Of a stretch of DNA of 64,000 bases, positions 22,906 through 33,094 are shown piece by piece. A model generated the notes under the pieces. The model was not told where the DNA came from. It made no database searches and saw nothing but the letters and a program-made list of their open reading frames with translations. Origin of the DNA: Cladorrhinum sp. PSN259 (Eukaryota > Ascomycota > Sordariomycetes > Sordariales > Podosporaceae); the NCBI GenBank assembly GCA_033725935.1, contig MU867063.1:298272-362271 (forward strand), given 5' to 3'. Positions within the stretch are counted from its first letter, which is position 1, and each line of letters begins with the position of its first letter. The position numbers and the translations under genes were made by a program.

Positions 22906-23922
22906 TTAAAAGAACCATCCAACGACACCAATAACAAACACAAGCCCGGCCACACTGTTCCCTTTCTTCAGTCCGGAAGCAGCGCCGGGTACGGGACCGG
23001 GGCCGGTGGGCCCGGCAGGTGTGCTGGTAGGTCCGACGGGGGTGTTAGAACCCGACGTTGTCCTTGTGATGGTCGTCACTGTGACCGGGGTGCTGGAGGA
23101 TGACCCAGTTCCAGTCGGCACAGGAGGCTTAGATGATCCAGTGCTGTAAGGGGGTTTGGAGGAGTGAGGAGGCTTAGTGTGCGGCGGCTTGGTATGGGAA
23201 TAAGTCACTGTGGTATTATGGTGAGGCGGCATAGTCCACGAGTGAGGTGGCTTGGTGTAAGTTGGGGTCGTGGTGGTAGTCTCGCAGTCCTCCGTTGTAT
23301 GAGTAGGCGTTGACGTAGTGGTAGTCTCGCAGTCTTCTGTCGTATGAGTAGACGTTGTCGTAGTGGTGGTCTCGCAATCCTCTGTCGTATGAGTAGACGT
23401 TGCCGTTGTGGTAGTCTCGCAGTCTTCCGTTGTATGAACAGAACTTGTCGTGGTGGTGGTCTCGCAATCCTCTGTCTCGGTGACGGTCGTGGACTTGGCA
23501 GTGGTAGTAGAGGGAGAGGAAGAAGAAGAAGTAGGCGGGGGGGGAAGAGGAGGCCAAGTGGGTTGACAACCCGGGAGAGTAAAAGTCCCGTTGAAGTTGC
23601 CTGAGCTACCGTAGACTACGCAGTTCTTCTCGCAGGCAGCTGTTCCGTTGTTTGCGGAGGGGGCCCAGCACCGGGCAAAGACTATGCCTGTTCCGACGGG
23701 AGGTTGGCCGACGAGGTTGTTGCTGCATCGTCCGGGCTGGCCGATGCCGTTGTTGCAGCGGATGATGATGTCTGTCTCGAGGGAGGTGCCAGAGCAGAAG
23801 ACACCGTTGGGTGCATCCTTGGGGCAGATGAACTGGCCGTCGACGTATTCGATCCCTCCACTGGTAGCGGTGACGAGGGTGGCCGTCGTGGCCAGTATGG
23901 TGGCTAGGATCGGGGTCTTCAT
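22906..23922 (-). CDS. secreted GPI-anchored cysteine-rich wall protein with Cys-bearing tandem repeats
   Basis: One exon, 338 residues. A signal peptide covers about residues 1-19. A compact domain up to about 120 has eight Cys (33, 43, 56, 66, 85, 97, 101, 119), which would form four disulfides. Then comes a Thr/Ser/Pro stalk containing five 14-15-residue repeats of the type HTTEDCETTTTxTST, whose Cys residues (153, 168, 183, 198, 213) are exactly 15 apart. A Pro/His-rich stretch (KPPHS) follows, and a hydrophobic C-terminus preceded by small residues fits a GPI signal. The protein is probably extensively O-glycosylated and linked to the wall or membrane. I do not recognise the eight-Cys domain as a named family. 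Adhesion, wall structure or effector-like roles are possible but unproven. Confidence 0.85.
   Translation of the reverse strand: MKTPILATILATTATLVTATSGGIEYVDGQFICPKDAPNGVFCSGTSLETDIIIRCNNGIGQPGRCSNNLVGQPPVGTGIVFARCWAPSANNGTAACEKNCVVYGSSGNFNGTFTLPGCQPTWPPLPPPPTSSSSSPSTTTAKSTTVTETEDCETTTTTSSVHTTEDCETTTTATSTHTTEDCETTTTTTSTHTTEDCETTTTSTPTHTTEDCETTTTTPTYTKPPHSWTMPPHHNTTVTYSHTKPPHTKPPHSSKPPYSTGSSKPPVPTGTGSSSSTPVTVTTITRTTSGSNTPVGPTSTPAGPTGPGPVPGAASGLKKGNSVAGLVFVIGVVGWFF
23257..23478 (-). repeat. 45-bp tandem repeat encoding a TTEDCE motif
   Basis: Five units in the stalk of the GPI protein, each with one Cys. The first unit is degenerate and 14 residues long. Confidence 0.92.
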
Positions 23923-25810
23923 TTTTTGTTTCGGTATGAAGATGTCTTACTATTGGGTGGCGGTATGATATCAAGCGATAGTAATGGTGGTGAGAGCGAG
24001 TGCGGATAGTTCTTGTTTACAAGCAAACAGTTTACAAGTCAACAAGCGAATGAACTTGACTGGAAACTGATTACAGTATGAGGGAAGGAGAAGAAGAGCC
24101 AGAATCTCGGGACTATGACGAGACGAAACCGGACGGTGAGCTATATACCTTTACCCGACCTGCCTCTTGTGCTCAAGTCCTCATCCCATCCAAAACAGGC
24201 ATATCGACTTGCATGGAACAAAGAGACGTACCATGCGTGTAGGGTGGACACATACCAGACCACCACACCAGGCAGGAACCGAGGGGACCCTCCATGCATC
24301 CCACAAACGTTTACGATCTATCCGACGAGGTCCTCTTCCTCCTCCTTGACAAAGATACGCATCTCACCAGCCATCATCACTGCCCCGCCTCCAGCGCCCA
24401 GTGGTTCGCATGAGGTGACCAAGAGATCTCGTGTCTGACAAACAGCCTTGCAGGGGCCACGATAAACACGAAGATGCATGTGAGACACAGCACTGCACAT
24501 TTTCGCACTCGGTTGTCAAAGTCAATAGTGTTGATGAGGCGTGGCTTGGCTCCAATGTGGCCTTCCTCTCAACTCGGACCTTTTGTGGTAACTGGTTCTA
24601 CGTACCGTTCTGTTCATCCGCTTTCGGTCCAAAAGTAATCTGTAGTGGTAACGTCACGTCACTTGGATACCACGCATTCGATAATAAAAAAGTGAGAGGC
24701 GTGACTCCCAAGCGATCGGTACCGCCGGTGTGTAAGTTGTAAATGTGTAGGTGGGTGGTTGGTTGGGTTGGTGATATTCGATAACCTTGCATGGCTAGAA
24801 ACCTCGTATTCGATGGTGGTGGATGAACCGCTTCCGGACGGGCGAGTCACATGGGGTAAGGTCCCAGTATACTACCTGGTAGAAGAATTGATCGGTATTC
24901 AGTAAGAGCCCTCATTCCGGTTTTTTTTGAGGGGGGTTTTTTTTTTCCTGAAGAGGAATGGCAATGCTTTGTTTGGTTTGCTAAAAGAGCAAGTTCTGGA
25001 CGCAATTTTTTTTGTGGATATGTTGACCACCAGCTGGAGGAAGGTGGGGTGAACAAAGGCAGGAACAGATGGACGGAAGGATCCAAAGTTTGTATGTAAG
25101 TGAAGTACCTGCAGGAACCCTTTACGCCTTGCGCCATCGGGTTTGATGTAGAGGGGAATATTGGATATACGGCAGGTATGGGATGTGGTGTTTCCTTCCT
25201 TTTCTGGTCTTTCGAGAAGAAAAATGATTGGGGTGAGTGATTCTTGGTAAGCTTCCGATAAGAGACAGGTCACAGGCGGAAGATGCATTATGCGGTCATG
25301 CCAGATGCGACCATGCTGAGGGCTTTTGTCGGCATTTCTCACCTCGACGTCTCAATTGAATATCGAATCACTGTTCACACGTCATCGAAGCTTCTGGTTT
25401 GATTGCCAAAACACAAGATCACGTACCCTAACCCTAGCATTGCCCTTTCGGATAACAAACTGTTGAGACCATTGCCGTTCGGCGACCGTGAACACGAAGC
25501 CGGCGCTTCTTGAACTGACTCCAGACATCACTAGTTTTATGGGTCGCGATCGAAAATAGAATATCCCGTGTTTATTTCAACGTTATTCTCGCATTGCCAC
25601 CACAATCCTTTGTTGAAACACGAGGAAGTTTCTACATCCTGACCAAAGTCGGAATGACCTCATTAAGTCATCCTTGAAACTCTATTCAGCATCAACCACC
25701 CATCGTCCACCACAACATCCGCAGCGAAACTGCCAAAAGAAGGATATTTCCCTCTTTTGCCGTTCTCATTCATGTTCAAGATGAATTTTGAACCAAAAAT
25801 AAAATATCAG
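23923..25810. other. intergenic region upstream of the GPI protein gene
   Basis: No gene recognised on either strand. Open frames are short and mutually overlapping, without splice support. Confidence 0.6.
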
Positions 25811-25899
25811 GGGGCCACCCGGGGATTGAACCCGGGACCTCTCGCAGGAATGTTTAGGGTGTACCCTAAGCGAGAATCATACCACTAGACCAGCGGCCC
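25811..25899 (-). tRNA. trnP-AGG: tRNA-Pro (anticodon AGG) with intron
   Basis: An 89-nt gene reading from 25899 downward. The acceptor stem is GGGCCGC paired with GTGGCCC (one G-U pair). The A box TGGTCTAGTGG and B box GGTTCAATCC are intact. The anticodon stem is CTCGC/GCGAG with loop TTAGGGT, so the anticodon is AGG (Pro, reading CCN through inosine). A 17-nt intron at 25847-25863 sits at the canonical position, one base 3' of the anticodon. It contains CCCTAA, complementary to the anticodon-loop TTAGGG, as expected for the pre-tRNA anticodon-intron helix. A T-rich Pol III terminator follows the 3' end. The intron's likeness to a telomere unit follows from the AGG anticodon loop. Confidence 0.95.
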
Positions 25900-26027
25900 T
25901 TGAAATCCTGAAGATGTGGATTTGTTGAGAGTCGCCTTCGGAAATTCGGCTCGAGTTCATTGTGTCGATGGGCCTCCTGTGCCTCCTTTGGTCGCGTTGC
26001 CGTGGCCCCCCTGAGTCATCGGGCAAC

Positions 26028-27453
26028 TTAGAGGTCGTTGGGAGGGTTGGTGTCCTTGGCAGGTTCAACCTCGAGACCGCTGAGAGGGCTACATGCTTGT
26101 TAGTATGAGCGGGCTTGACAAAGGGGCTAGAAGGAGTGTATATCTTACCCCTTCTTGACCATGATGCTCATGATCTCGTACAAGGCATCGGCAGCAGCCA
26201 TAGTGGTGAGCTCGGCGTTCGTGTCGTAGGCGGGCTGCCACCATCATCAGTATAACACCCGCGTACAATACCGGTAAGCAGTACTCACAGCAACCTCAAC
26301 GATATCAGCAGCCACAAGGTTGATCCCCTCCAATCCTCTCAAGATAGTCCTCAACTCTCTCGTCGACCATCCTCCAGTCTCGGGCGTGCCGGTAGCAGGG
26401 GCAAAGGCAGGATCAAGCGTATCAATATCCAAACTCAAATAAACCGGGTTCTTATCTCCAACCCGCTCCTTGATCTTCTTGATGATCCCCTCAGTACCAA
26501 TCTTATCGATCTCCCTCGCTTCGACAATCTCGAACCCGCAGTATCCGTCGTTCTCATAATCACTCGGCCCAGATAGAGTGGTACGGATGCCGGCATGAAT
26601 GTTGGTGTCATTTCTGAGAAGACCTTCCTGAGAAGCGTGGTAGAAGTATGTGCCATGGTTGACCGAGGCCACTTCGGATGGCGAGCCGCCAAAAACCTTT
26701 GGGCGCCCTAGAGTTCATGGTCAGTGGAAGGGTAGGATCAGGATGAGGAGGCCGAGATTACATGTGTCAAGGTGAGAGTCAAAGTGGATGACCGTTACGG
26801 GGCCATAGGCACGATTGATGGAGCGGAGAAGGGGAAGTGTGATGGTGTGGTCGCCTCCCAAGGTGATAACCCTCGGGAGTGTGGTTCCCTTGATTGATGG
26901 GCCGGGCTTGTCGGAGTCGGTCTTGGGTTTGCGGGAAAGGATGCTGTAGTGTCCTTCCTCGATCTGCCGGAGGGCATACGTGTTGTCGTAAGAGGTTACA
27001 GGTATGTCACCACAGTCGATGACCTTGGCCCAGCTGTTGAAGGGGTTGGTGTCTAGGGGGACGTTGTATCCTCCACTGGAGGCGCGTTAGCGAGGATGGA
27101 TGGAGGGGAGGATTTGGGAGAAAGTACTAAAGGTTCAGTCGTCTCGAGCCTTGACGGATGCCGGATGGTCCGAACCTAGCACCGGGACGGTATGAGGTGC
27201 CCGTGTCGAATGGTGCACCGATGAAGGCAATGTCGTAACTGATGTCTTTGTGTGAGAGGCACGGGAGATAAGGAAGGCGACCAAAGGTTGAAATGCCGGA
27301 GAAGACCGAGTCGGCCTGTGTGCCTCCATCACCTGGAAGGATGTTGTACCAGAGGGACTCGTGAGGGCCAGCGATCGTCTTTTGGTTATGGTCACCGTGT
27401 GCTGAAACAGCAGTGGCAGCTAAGGAGAGGGCCAGCAGGTTGCGAACCGCCAT
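26028..27453 (-). CDS. secreted agmatinase/arginase-family ureohydrolase
   Basis: Five exons (27128-27453, 26762-27075, 26289-26707, 26149-26234, 26028-26088) give 401 residues. Intron 4 has a perfect TACTAAC branch site. Members of the family hydrolyse guanidino compounds such as agmatine to urea and an amine, using two Mn ions. The metal ligands are all present: GGDHT (H185), FDSHLD (D208, H210, D212) and SLDIDTLDP (D307, D309). The substrate-loop motifs PFDTGTSYRPGARFGP and VFGGSPSEVASVNHG fit the agmatinase-like branch common in filamentous fungi. The N-terminus (MAVRNLLALSLAATAVSA) is a clear signal peptide, so the enzyme is probably secreted or vacuolar. Exact substrate is unproven; guanidinobutyrase or related activities are possible. 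tRNA-Pro lies just 3' on the same strand. Confidence 0.92.
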
Positions 27454-29713
27454 GTTGAATCACTTGGTTGATATGGGGATAATAAGAGGAAGTTGAGTCT
27501 ACCAACCTTTTCCTTTTTTTCATGAGGGAAATCTTTCCATTTTATGGTCATCTCTTGATCCCCTCCAATGCATCTCGATAGCACGCATCCTCAACGGCTA
27601 TGAAGCACGTCTCCGAGAGAGCTTATCGCCAAATGGCTGATCAAGATGAGATTCGTCCTTCGGATTGGATTGTTCATGTCAATGGTTCTTTTTATGTAAC
27701 CGTCGTCTCATCGATCGTTGGTTGTTGCCATTTCATGCGGGAAATTCACATGAGGAGATAAAGCAGAGTCTCCCTCCAACTGGGACAGTGCAGAGCTTCC
27801 AGGCCAATGGCATGATGGCTTCAGATACTGAGAATGACGAAGTTGCTGCTGAATCCCACGTTCTCGGGAGTTGGAATAATTCAGACCACTAATGATATCT
27901 CGAGAGAGCTGCAGGATGTAAGTGATCGGTGCCGGTGATGCGGGGCAGGAAGTCGGATTGCGAATAACATTGACGTCCGGAGCGGGGCAAAGCGAGGGAC
28001 TGTATGTGGCATTGGTCGGAGAGATAGGAGTTTTCTGGTTCAGAAGATACAGCTTTTGGATTCTCATTACATGTTGATAAGTAGGCATCTGGCCTGACCC
28101 CCATCCATGACGCATAATTGGCTTCAGTAGTTGGCACTTCACTGCTCTGGGAAAGTGATGCTATTCACAACTGAATAAAACCTGCAACGATTACTCCCAT
28201 CACCCAAACACCATAAACAAAGATAATAGCTATCGCGGTCAGAAAATAATTGGCACCAATGTAAGAGAAATTGAGTCTAGTGTGCATATCGGAGGTCGAC
28301 CATAAATGACCGGATGAGTCCGGATAGCATGGAATGAGTGGTATTGGTGACAACTAGACTTTTGTTGGAATGTGAAGAAAACAGAGTCAAAACCGAGTTA
28401 ACCTAGGGATGGTGCACAAACAAAACCATTCAAACTAGGAGTTCTGACAGATAGAAAGGGGCTCCGAACCCTGTGCTGCTTTGTTCTCAAAAGTCGAGGA
28501 TTTGTGAATTGTGATCCCGATTTGAAGACACGTCAGATATGAACATGTAAGAATGGATATTGTCTTGGATTCTCGACAAAAGGCAACAATGCAGCTGTTG
28601 GCAATACAAAGACTGCCACGACTCCCTCGTCCCTTTGAAACAGTTCGACCCTGCATCTGCGTTTGCTTGCATCAAATAGAACGATCGTGAGAATGAACAT
28701 GCTCCTGCCCAGCTGCAAGGACAACTCCAGCCCTTCTGACCCAGTCCCGGAGGCAAAATGATTGCACCCCTGTCTCACTTGGTGAGGTCACAGAGCAATA
28801 AGTAGGAAAGACGGCGTGTGATTCGTCCTATTCCTTCTGCGGCCCGCTGGACCCGCCAAAAAGAAACACCAAAATCGAAAGCTGATTTGATAGAGCTCAC
28901 TCGGGCATGATGCAGGAGAGATGCAGTGCACCGGCAAGACAGATGGTTAGTGGTCGGCAAGGCCACACCTGCCTACTCGTGCAGCTCTGTTTTTGGAAAG
29001 AATGCATCTAGACCTACTAATCTGGAATCATGCAGCAACGGAAAAAAGAAGAAATAGAATTTCACAGACTGGAAACTGAGAAATGTGGGAAGGAAGGAGG
29101 TCACGGTGGATCCCATGGTAAGACTTGGCGAGGAACATGGAAGGAAAGCTTCGCCCGTAAATGGTGACTGGAAGCACGGGAAGAGAGGGGCAAAAGCTCT
29201 TGCAAGTCTCGAATGACGGGATCTCTCCATCCCCCAGCCCCTCTCGGCCTATTCTGGAGTTGCAGGTGCAGCAGGGGGTCTCCCATTCAGGTTTCCAAAC
29301 CACATGCCCCGCCCCCCAGCCTAGAGAGCGCTGTCGCCTTACCCACCAATTCACTCACGATGCAGATGCGCTGCCAGGATAGTGGTGTTTTGTGAATTCC
29401 ATCAACGGCGCGTGATTGGGTGCGGGCTGAACAGACATGCCACCTGCGCCCTGCGCAACTTGAGCGAAACCCGACCTGGGACCAGGGACGCGGGACGGGA
29501 ACTGGAGAACAACCGTTCACAGCAAACTGCCACTTGTCGATGTCTGTCTCACGCAGTTGTGTCCTCCTCAACTGCGACTTCGACGGCGATCCGGCCGCAA
29601 CTTTTTCTGTGTGAAACGTCGACAGCCAACAATCAACTACAATATTTGTCAACAGTAACAACATGCAAAGCTCTCTGGGTGGCCGTCATTCACATCCATC
29701 GGCCTAGCGATAA
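27454..29713. other. divergent intergenic region between the ureohydrolase and the 1126-residue protein
   Basis: No supported gene. A minus-strand frame at 28165-28353 encodes a hydrophobic segment but has no exon partners that I could find. Confidence 0.55.
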
Positions 29714-32700
29714 ATGGCAGCACACGGCGACCCGGCGCCCAAGGGCGTCACCATGCCCGTCATGGGCGCTACTAAAGTCGAACGTGCATTTGGTTCGGAC
29801 CCTGATCGCATAAATAACCACCCGCGCATCTTTAAAAAGCACAAGGTACTGCCACATCCGCGAAAGGATGCCACAAGTGTCAACGACTTGCAGCGGCCGG
29901 GTTCCGGGAGGTCGACAGAGACGGATGCGCCGTCGTTGCGAAGCGCTACTAGTCAACAGTCTAAACGACCCAGGCGAAGAGTAAGAGGTCCAGAACCTCC
30001 CCCGACGCCCCCGACACATTCGAGGACGTCTTCAGCGACTCATCCTGCAGAGATTCGCCCCGACCCGAATGGCGCAGCGAGTCCGGCCGAAAGTACAGAG
30101 ACGGTTGATTCGCAGCAACCGGTTACTCCTCCTAACCACCAGACACCACCGACCCCGAACCTGACACCAGAGCGAAGTCCGCCAGCTCCTGCACCACGTC
30201 AGGTCAAACCTCGGCCACCAATTTCTGAACGGTTACCGTCAAAACTCACAATAGGCTCGAGGACCGAATCGTGGAAAACAGCGCCCGAGAATCCCGAGTC
30301 GTCTGATGATGATAACGACAACGATGAAAAATCCACTTCGCGCCCGGTATTGTCTTCGGCAAAAACGTCGCAGAGCACCGTTAGGCAGATTAATGGGGAC
30401 GCCAAAGGAAAGCAGCCACAAGTTGTCGGGCTTGGACTTGGGCTTGAATCGCCTGCTCAAGAAGACGTCCCAACACCGACCGAAAAAGAGTTCAAGAAGT
30501 TCGATGGGGAGTGGCCAGAAGGTGAAGTTGGTCTGATTAGCGATGTGGAGGAGGAATGGGATCAGAATCTCGGCAGGAATGTGATGGTCAGGAAAAAGCG
30601 ACGACCAATCACACAAAGGAACGGGAACAAACAAGAAGTTGTTGAAGATTCGACTGTTACGCCCACCATGGCAACCAAAGCGTTACGCCCCATTTCCTTA
30701 CAGGAGAGCCCGATGGTCTATCCGCGCAGGGTTGCTTCGGACAGGCTACCAGCACGGACAGCTCCATCAGCTTCTGAGGCTTCAATCGGCTCCGATATGA
30801 AACGATCTTCGATCGTGTCGACGAAATCGACAACTTCAACTGTTGTAGAGGCAGCCCTTGCGGGTTCGACCCCTCAACGGCGGAAAACCTTGCGCCATGT
30901 GAGGAAACAGAGTCTGTTACGAGACTCTTGCTCGGATCTCTCTCCTGCTAGCTCTGCGCCAACATCCGTTTCGGCGACGCTCGAGGATCAACGGCGAGGG
31001 CGTTCAACGGGATCCAGGCTTGGAGATAGAGCTCGGGAAAGTCAAGCATCCACGACGACGATCAATTCCATATCGAGTCGCAAGGCTCGCAAAGAAGTAT
31101 GGAAAACTGGTGGTATTCCGGTTGTGATTGTTCCTGAGCGTCGGTCATCGGTCAAGTCGAACAGCAGGCCACCTTCGCTGCGGTCGACAAGTAGTAGACG
31201 ATCACAAAGTGTGAGCTCTGCTCATCGCTCTCAGGGTCCTATCTTTGAGCGGAATCGGCGTAGGAGCCATTCCGAATCTGACGGCTCTCGACCGGGCGAT
31301 GAACGGACAATCGACTTTCCGCCAGTGATTCCGGCCCGCTCGTCTTCTCTTTCGGCAACTACCAGTCGAAACGGATCAAGAACCGGGTCGCTCACTGCGG
31401 ACAGCCTGAGAGCCCACAATGCCTTCCAGGCGCAGCAAGCACACCAAGCCTTGCAAAAGGCCAGCCGGGATCTCGACAGACTCGTGTCTCAGCAAGCAGG
31501 AAATGGACAGAGAGAAGATGGTCAGCCCGGGATGACCCATCGCCGGCCTACAGTAGTGATTACTGGCAGAGTCGAGCGTGATGCCCCTGAGCTTGCGGCA
31601 CAGCACGCTCCCGTAAATGGTTGGCGCCATGAAAGTGATCATGAACACGGCAGTCACCATGAGGATCAAGGGGAGAGGGTCAATAGTGCGCTCGATCCAT
31701 ATGGCGATCCCTTTTGGGGGAAACGGCTTTCTGCACAGAACACGCCCTTTTCATTTACCTCTGTGGACACCGCTGGGACTTCTCATGCTGAGGTATCGGA
31801 AGCCATGGCGGTCAACATCTATCCGCACCAAAGTAAATCTATCGTGCTGGTGGATCATGCTGCCAAACCATCCGAGAGCGCCTCTTTCAAGAACTTTTAC
31901 AGATCCTCAGATTCGAGTCCTCCTACGATCAAGATTGTCGATGCCAATGGCGGTGTTCCATCCACACCACCTCAGCAATTCTCTGGTGAGGACGATATTG
32001 TGGATTCCCCACTCAGAAACCCGAGAGCACCCCCTGCACCTCCGAAACTCCCCGCTATCAACTTCATCCCCGCCACACCGTCGGGTTATACACCCATAGC
32101 TGAGAAGCAGCACATGATGGGTAATTACTTTGAAATGGCCGGTGGGGACAAACCGAAGAGAAGCATGTCTCTTCTCAAACAGACTCTTACCCGCCGTCGT
32201 ACTTCTGATAGAGAATACGGGCCCTCTGCCTCTCGACCACTGGGTTTTTTGACAAGAACATTTTCCCTCTCCAGAGCAACTTCCTCCTCTAGGGCACCGC
32301 CGCGTCTGAAGCGTTCATCTAGTACAGACGACAGACCGGCGGATGAAACCCGTCTTCATCCACGTTGGAAACCCGCTCACGTCGATTATTGTTCCGACTC
32401 TTCCTCTTGTTCTTCTGACGATGAAGATGACGATTACTATCGGGGGCGTACATACAAGTATCCACCTATTGATAATCGACCTTCTTCGAGGTATTATACT
32501 ACTACTACCAGTCGGCCAAAGAGGAGTAGGAGTCTGAGTGAGAGGTTGAAGAGGACTTTTGCTATTTTACCTCAGCAGTCCAGTATTCATCGTGATTATT
32601 ATGATGATGAAGGGCCGGAGAGGAGGACTATTAGGAGGACTCCTAGTGGGAATTTGAGGGTTATGAAGTTTAGGAGGAGTATGGAGAGTCTGAGGAGGAT

Positions 32701-33094
32701 TGAGCTTGTTGATAATGGGCCTGTTCCTGCTCAGAGGCCGATTACTGCTCCGGAAGGACAAAGCAGGGCGGGGAGATTCTTTGAGAGGAAGCTGCCTGGT
32801 GGATTGGTGAGGAGTTTGTCTTTGGGGAGGTCAAAGACGTTGCCGAGTGGGTCGACTTACGGGTATGGTGGTGGGAATGTGGATGACAGGCCTACCTTTG
32901 GGGATAGGATTAATATCTCTAGGAGGCTGAGTGAACGACGCAGAGAGAAGAGGAGTCAAGAGTTGAGATCGATGATTAGCGGGCCGAAGGAGGTGAGGGA
33001 CGGGGTTGGGGAGGTTATTAAACGGCGCAGTTGGGGGCACAGATCTAACTATGGGGAGGCTCCTGCGGGGAGGAATGTGGTTGGGAGGAGGTAA
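29714..33094 (+). CDS. large basic, Ser/Arg-rich, mostly disordered protein of unknown function
   Basis: A single frame of 1126 codons without introns. The first Met (29714) is followed by a short motif, PVMGATKVERAFGSDPDRINNHPRIFKKHKVLPHP, that looks more ordered than the rest. Features in order: a Pro/Thr/Ser-rich segment; a piece with FKKFDGEWPEGEVGLISDVEEEWDQNLGRNVMVRKKRRP (about 256-295), which looks conserved; repeated Ser/Arg-rich stretches; a His/Asp-rich part; and a strongly basic C-terminal third with SMESLRRIELVDNGP and GGLVRSLSLGRSK. There is no signal peptide or TM segment. It may be a cytoskeletal, polarity or nuclear scaffold with many phosphorylation sites, but no family was recognised. 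Coding status is secure from the frame length. Confidence 0.8.
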   Translation: MAAHGDPAPKGVTMPVMGATKVERAFGSDPDRINNHPRIFKKHKVLPHPRKDATSVNDLQRPGSGRSTETDAPSLRSATSQQSKRPRRRVRGPEPPPTPPTHSRTSSATHPAEIRPDPNGAASPAESTETVDSQQPVTPPNHQTPPTPNLTPERSPPAPAPRQVKPRPPISERLPSKLTIGSRTESWKTAPENPESSDDDNDNDEKSTSRPVLSSAKTSQSTVRQINGDAKGKQPQVVGLGLGLESPAQEDVPTPTEKEFKKFDGEWPEGEVGLISDVEEEWDQNLGRNVMVRKKRRPITQRNGNKQEVVEDSTVTPTMATKALRPISLQESPMVYPRRVASDRLPARTAPSASEASIGSDMKRSSIVSTKSTTSTVVEAALAGSTPQRRKTLRHVRKQSLLRDSCSDLSPASSAPTSVSATLEDQRRGRSTGSRLGDRARESQASTTTINSISSRKARKEVWKTGGIPVVIVPERRSSVKSNSRPPSLRSTSSRRSQSVSSAHRSQGPIFERNRRRSHSESDGSRPGDERTIDFPPVIPARSSSLSATTSRNGSRTGSLTADSLRAHNAFQAQQAHQALQKASRDLDRLVSQQAGNGQREDGQPGMTHRRPTVVITGRVERDAPELAAQHAPVNGWRHESDHEHGSHHEDQGERVNSALDPYGDPFWGKRLSAQNTPFSFTSVDTAGTSHAEVSEAMAVNIYPHQSKSIVLVDHAAKPSESASFKNFYRSSDSSPPTIKIVDANGGVPSTPPQQFSGEDDIVDSPLRNPRAPPAPPKLPAINFIPATPSGYTPIAEKQHMMGNYFEMAGGDKPKRSMSLLKQTLTRRRTSDREYGPSASRPLGFLTRTFSLSRATSSSRAPPRLKRSSSTDDRPADETRLHPRWKPAHVDYCSDSSSCSSDDEDDDYYRGRTYKYPPIDNRPSSRYYTTTTSRPKRSRSLSERLKRTFAILPQQSSIHRDYYDDEGPERRTIRRTPSGNLRVMKFRRSMESLRRIELVDNGPVPAQRPITAPEGQSRAGRFFERKLPGGLVRSLSLGRSKTLPSGSTYGYGGGNVDDRPTFGDRINISRRLSERRREKRSQELRSMISGPKEVRDGVGEVIKRRSWGHRSNYGEAPAGRNVVGRR

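Noticed and set aside
25847..25863. Telomere-like CCCTAA
   Set aside because: Lies inside the tRNA-Pro intron and is explained by pairing with the AGG anticodon loop; a single copy only.
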